A model generated the notes under the pieces. That model ran no database searches, was not told the DNA's origin, and was given only the letters and a program-made list of their open reading frames with translations. Of a DNA stretch of 64,000 nucleotides, positions 63,810 to 64,000 are shown one piece after another; positions within the stretch are counted from its first letter, which is position 1, and each line of letters starts with the position of its first letter. The stretch is taken from positions 3,931,501-3,995,500 of the forward strand of contig NC_063278.1 in the NCBI RefSeq assembly GCF_910591885.1, read 5' to 3'. Position numbers and translations under genes: made by a program. Source of the DNA: Bombus terrestris (lineage: Eukaryota > Arthropoda > Insecta > Hymenoptera > Apidae).

Positions 63810-64000
63810 TCATTTCAAAATATCTATGTCATATATCTTAATAATATGATCAGATCCACAACTTGCTAGTTGTAAAATATTAAAATCTTCCTTTTGAGGC
63901 CGAAATTTAAGCCTTCTAACAGTTAAGTGATGTGCTTGAGAAGTATCATACATTATGTATTTTTCCCATTCAAAATTATTAGAAAACATTTTTAATTTCT
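63810..64000 (-). CDS. ELP2: Elongator complex protein 2 (ELP2), C-terminal exon
   Basis: The minus strand from the window edge to TGA 63812-63810 encodes about 62 residues ending in a WD40 blade: AHHLTVRRLKFRP, then LQLASCGSDHIIKIYDIDI. This parallels the last blade of human ELP2 (CHSLSIRKLCWK...FASCGEDHTVKIHRV). ELP2 is a double-propeller scaffold of Elongator, which modifies wobble uridines of tRNAs. Its stop is 70 bases from WRAP73 exon 3 on the other strand. The rest lies outside the window. Other WD40 proteins are possible, but spacing and wording favour ELP2. Confidence 0.65.
   Translation of the reverse strand, partial: KLKMFSNNFEWEKYIMYDTSQAHHLTVRRLKFRPQKEDFNILQLASCGSDHIIKIYDIDILK

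Noticed and set aside
1..64000. CRISPR arrays, operons, bacterial promoters, integrated virus
   Set aside because: Gene structure is eukaryotic throughout; no spaced identical repeats of CRISPR type and no viral coding text were seen.

Overview
The window is nuclear DNA of an insect, most likely a hymenopteran and probably a bee. It is very AT-rich, its genes are split by short GT-AG introns (about 50-100 bases to a few hundred), and its products match arthropod orthologues: a serpin 88Ea, an SLC19 transporter, TMEM43, UPF3, condensin CAP-D2, WRAP73 and ELP2. A decayed non-LTR reverse transcriptase and a mariner end with a GGTTGGCAAC core fit bee or ant genomes. Species was not determined. 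I saw no bacterial features, CRISPR array, rRNA or tRNA.

Layout: positions 1 to about 27.1 kb hold no exon I can defend. This stretch is CpG-rich non-coding DNA with a 50-copy hexamer microsatellite, transposon-end remnants, a decayed ~32-bp satellite next to a possible 46-residue one-membrane-segment ORF, and several palindromic protein-binding-like motifs. From 33.9 down to 27.1 kb (minus strand) lies a complete secreted serpin of four coding exons. A textbook Inr+DPE core promoter and two NF-kappaB-like sites precede it. From 39 to 44 kb there are three small plus-strand genes of unknown function: a secreted six-cysteine protein with an apparent one-base frameshift, a basic 222-residue protein that needs a GC-AG intron, and a TATA-driven single-exon ORF. 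A dead retrotransposon piece follows at 44.7-45.4 kb.

From 45.6 kb to the right edge the DNA is CpG-poor and packed with housekeeping genes: SLC19-type transporter (-), TMEM43 (+), UPF3 (+), CAP-D2 (-), WRAP73 (+, cut by the edge) and ELP2 (-, cut by the edge). SLC19/TMEM43 and CAP-D2/WRAP73 are head-to-head pairs, UPF3/CAP-D2 is tail-to-tail, and ELP2 ends only 70 bases past the last visible WRAP73 exon. I rebuilt every splice chain by hand. Exon phases close exactly in all complete genes: serpin 448, SLC19 450, TMEM43 407, UPF3 635 and CAP-D2 1450 residues.

The genes do not form a pathway. The serpin is extracellular and probably immune-linked. The right half serves nuclear and membrane housekeeping: mRNA decay, chromosome condensation, centrosome, tRNA modification, vitamin transport and nuclear envelope. 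The most notable new-looking items are an unannotated-style alternative last exon of UPF3 that would drop its exon-junction-complex motif, the kappaB/Inr/DPE promoter of the serpin, and the orphan genes at 39-44 kb.
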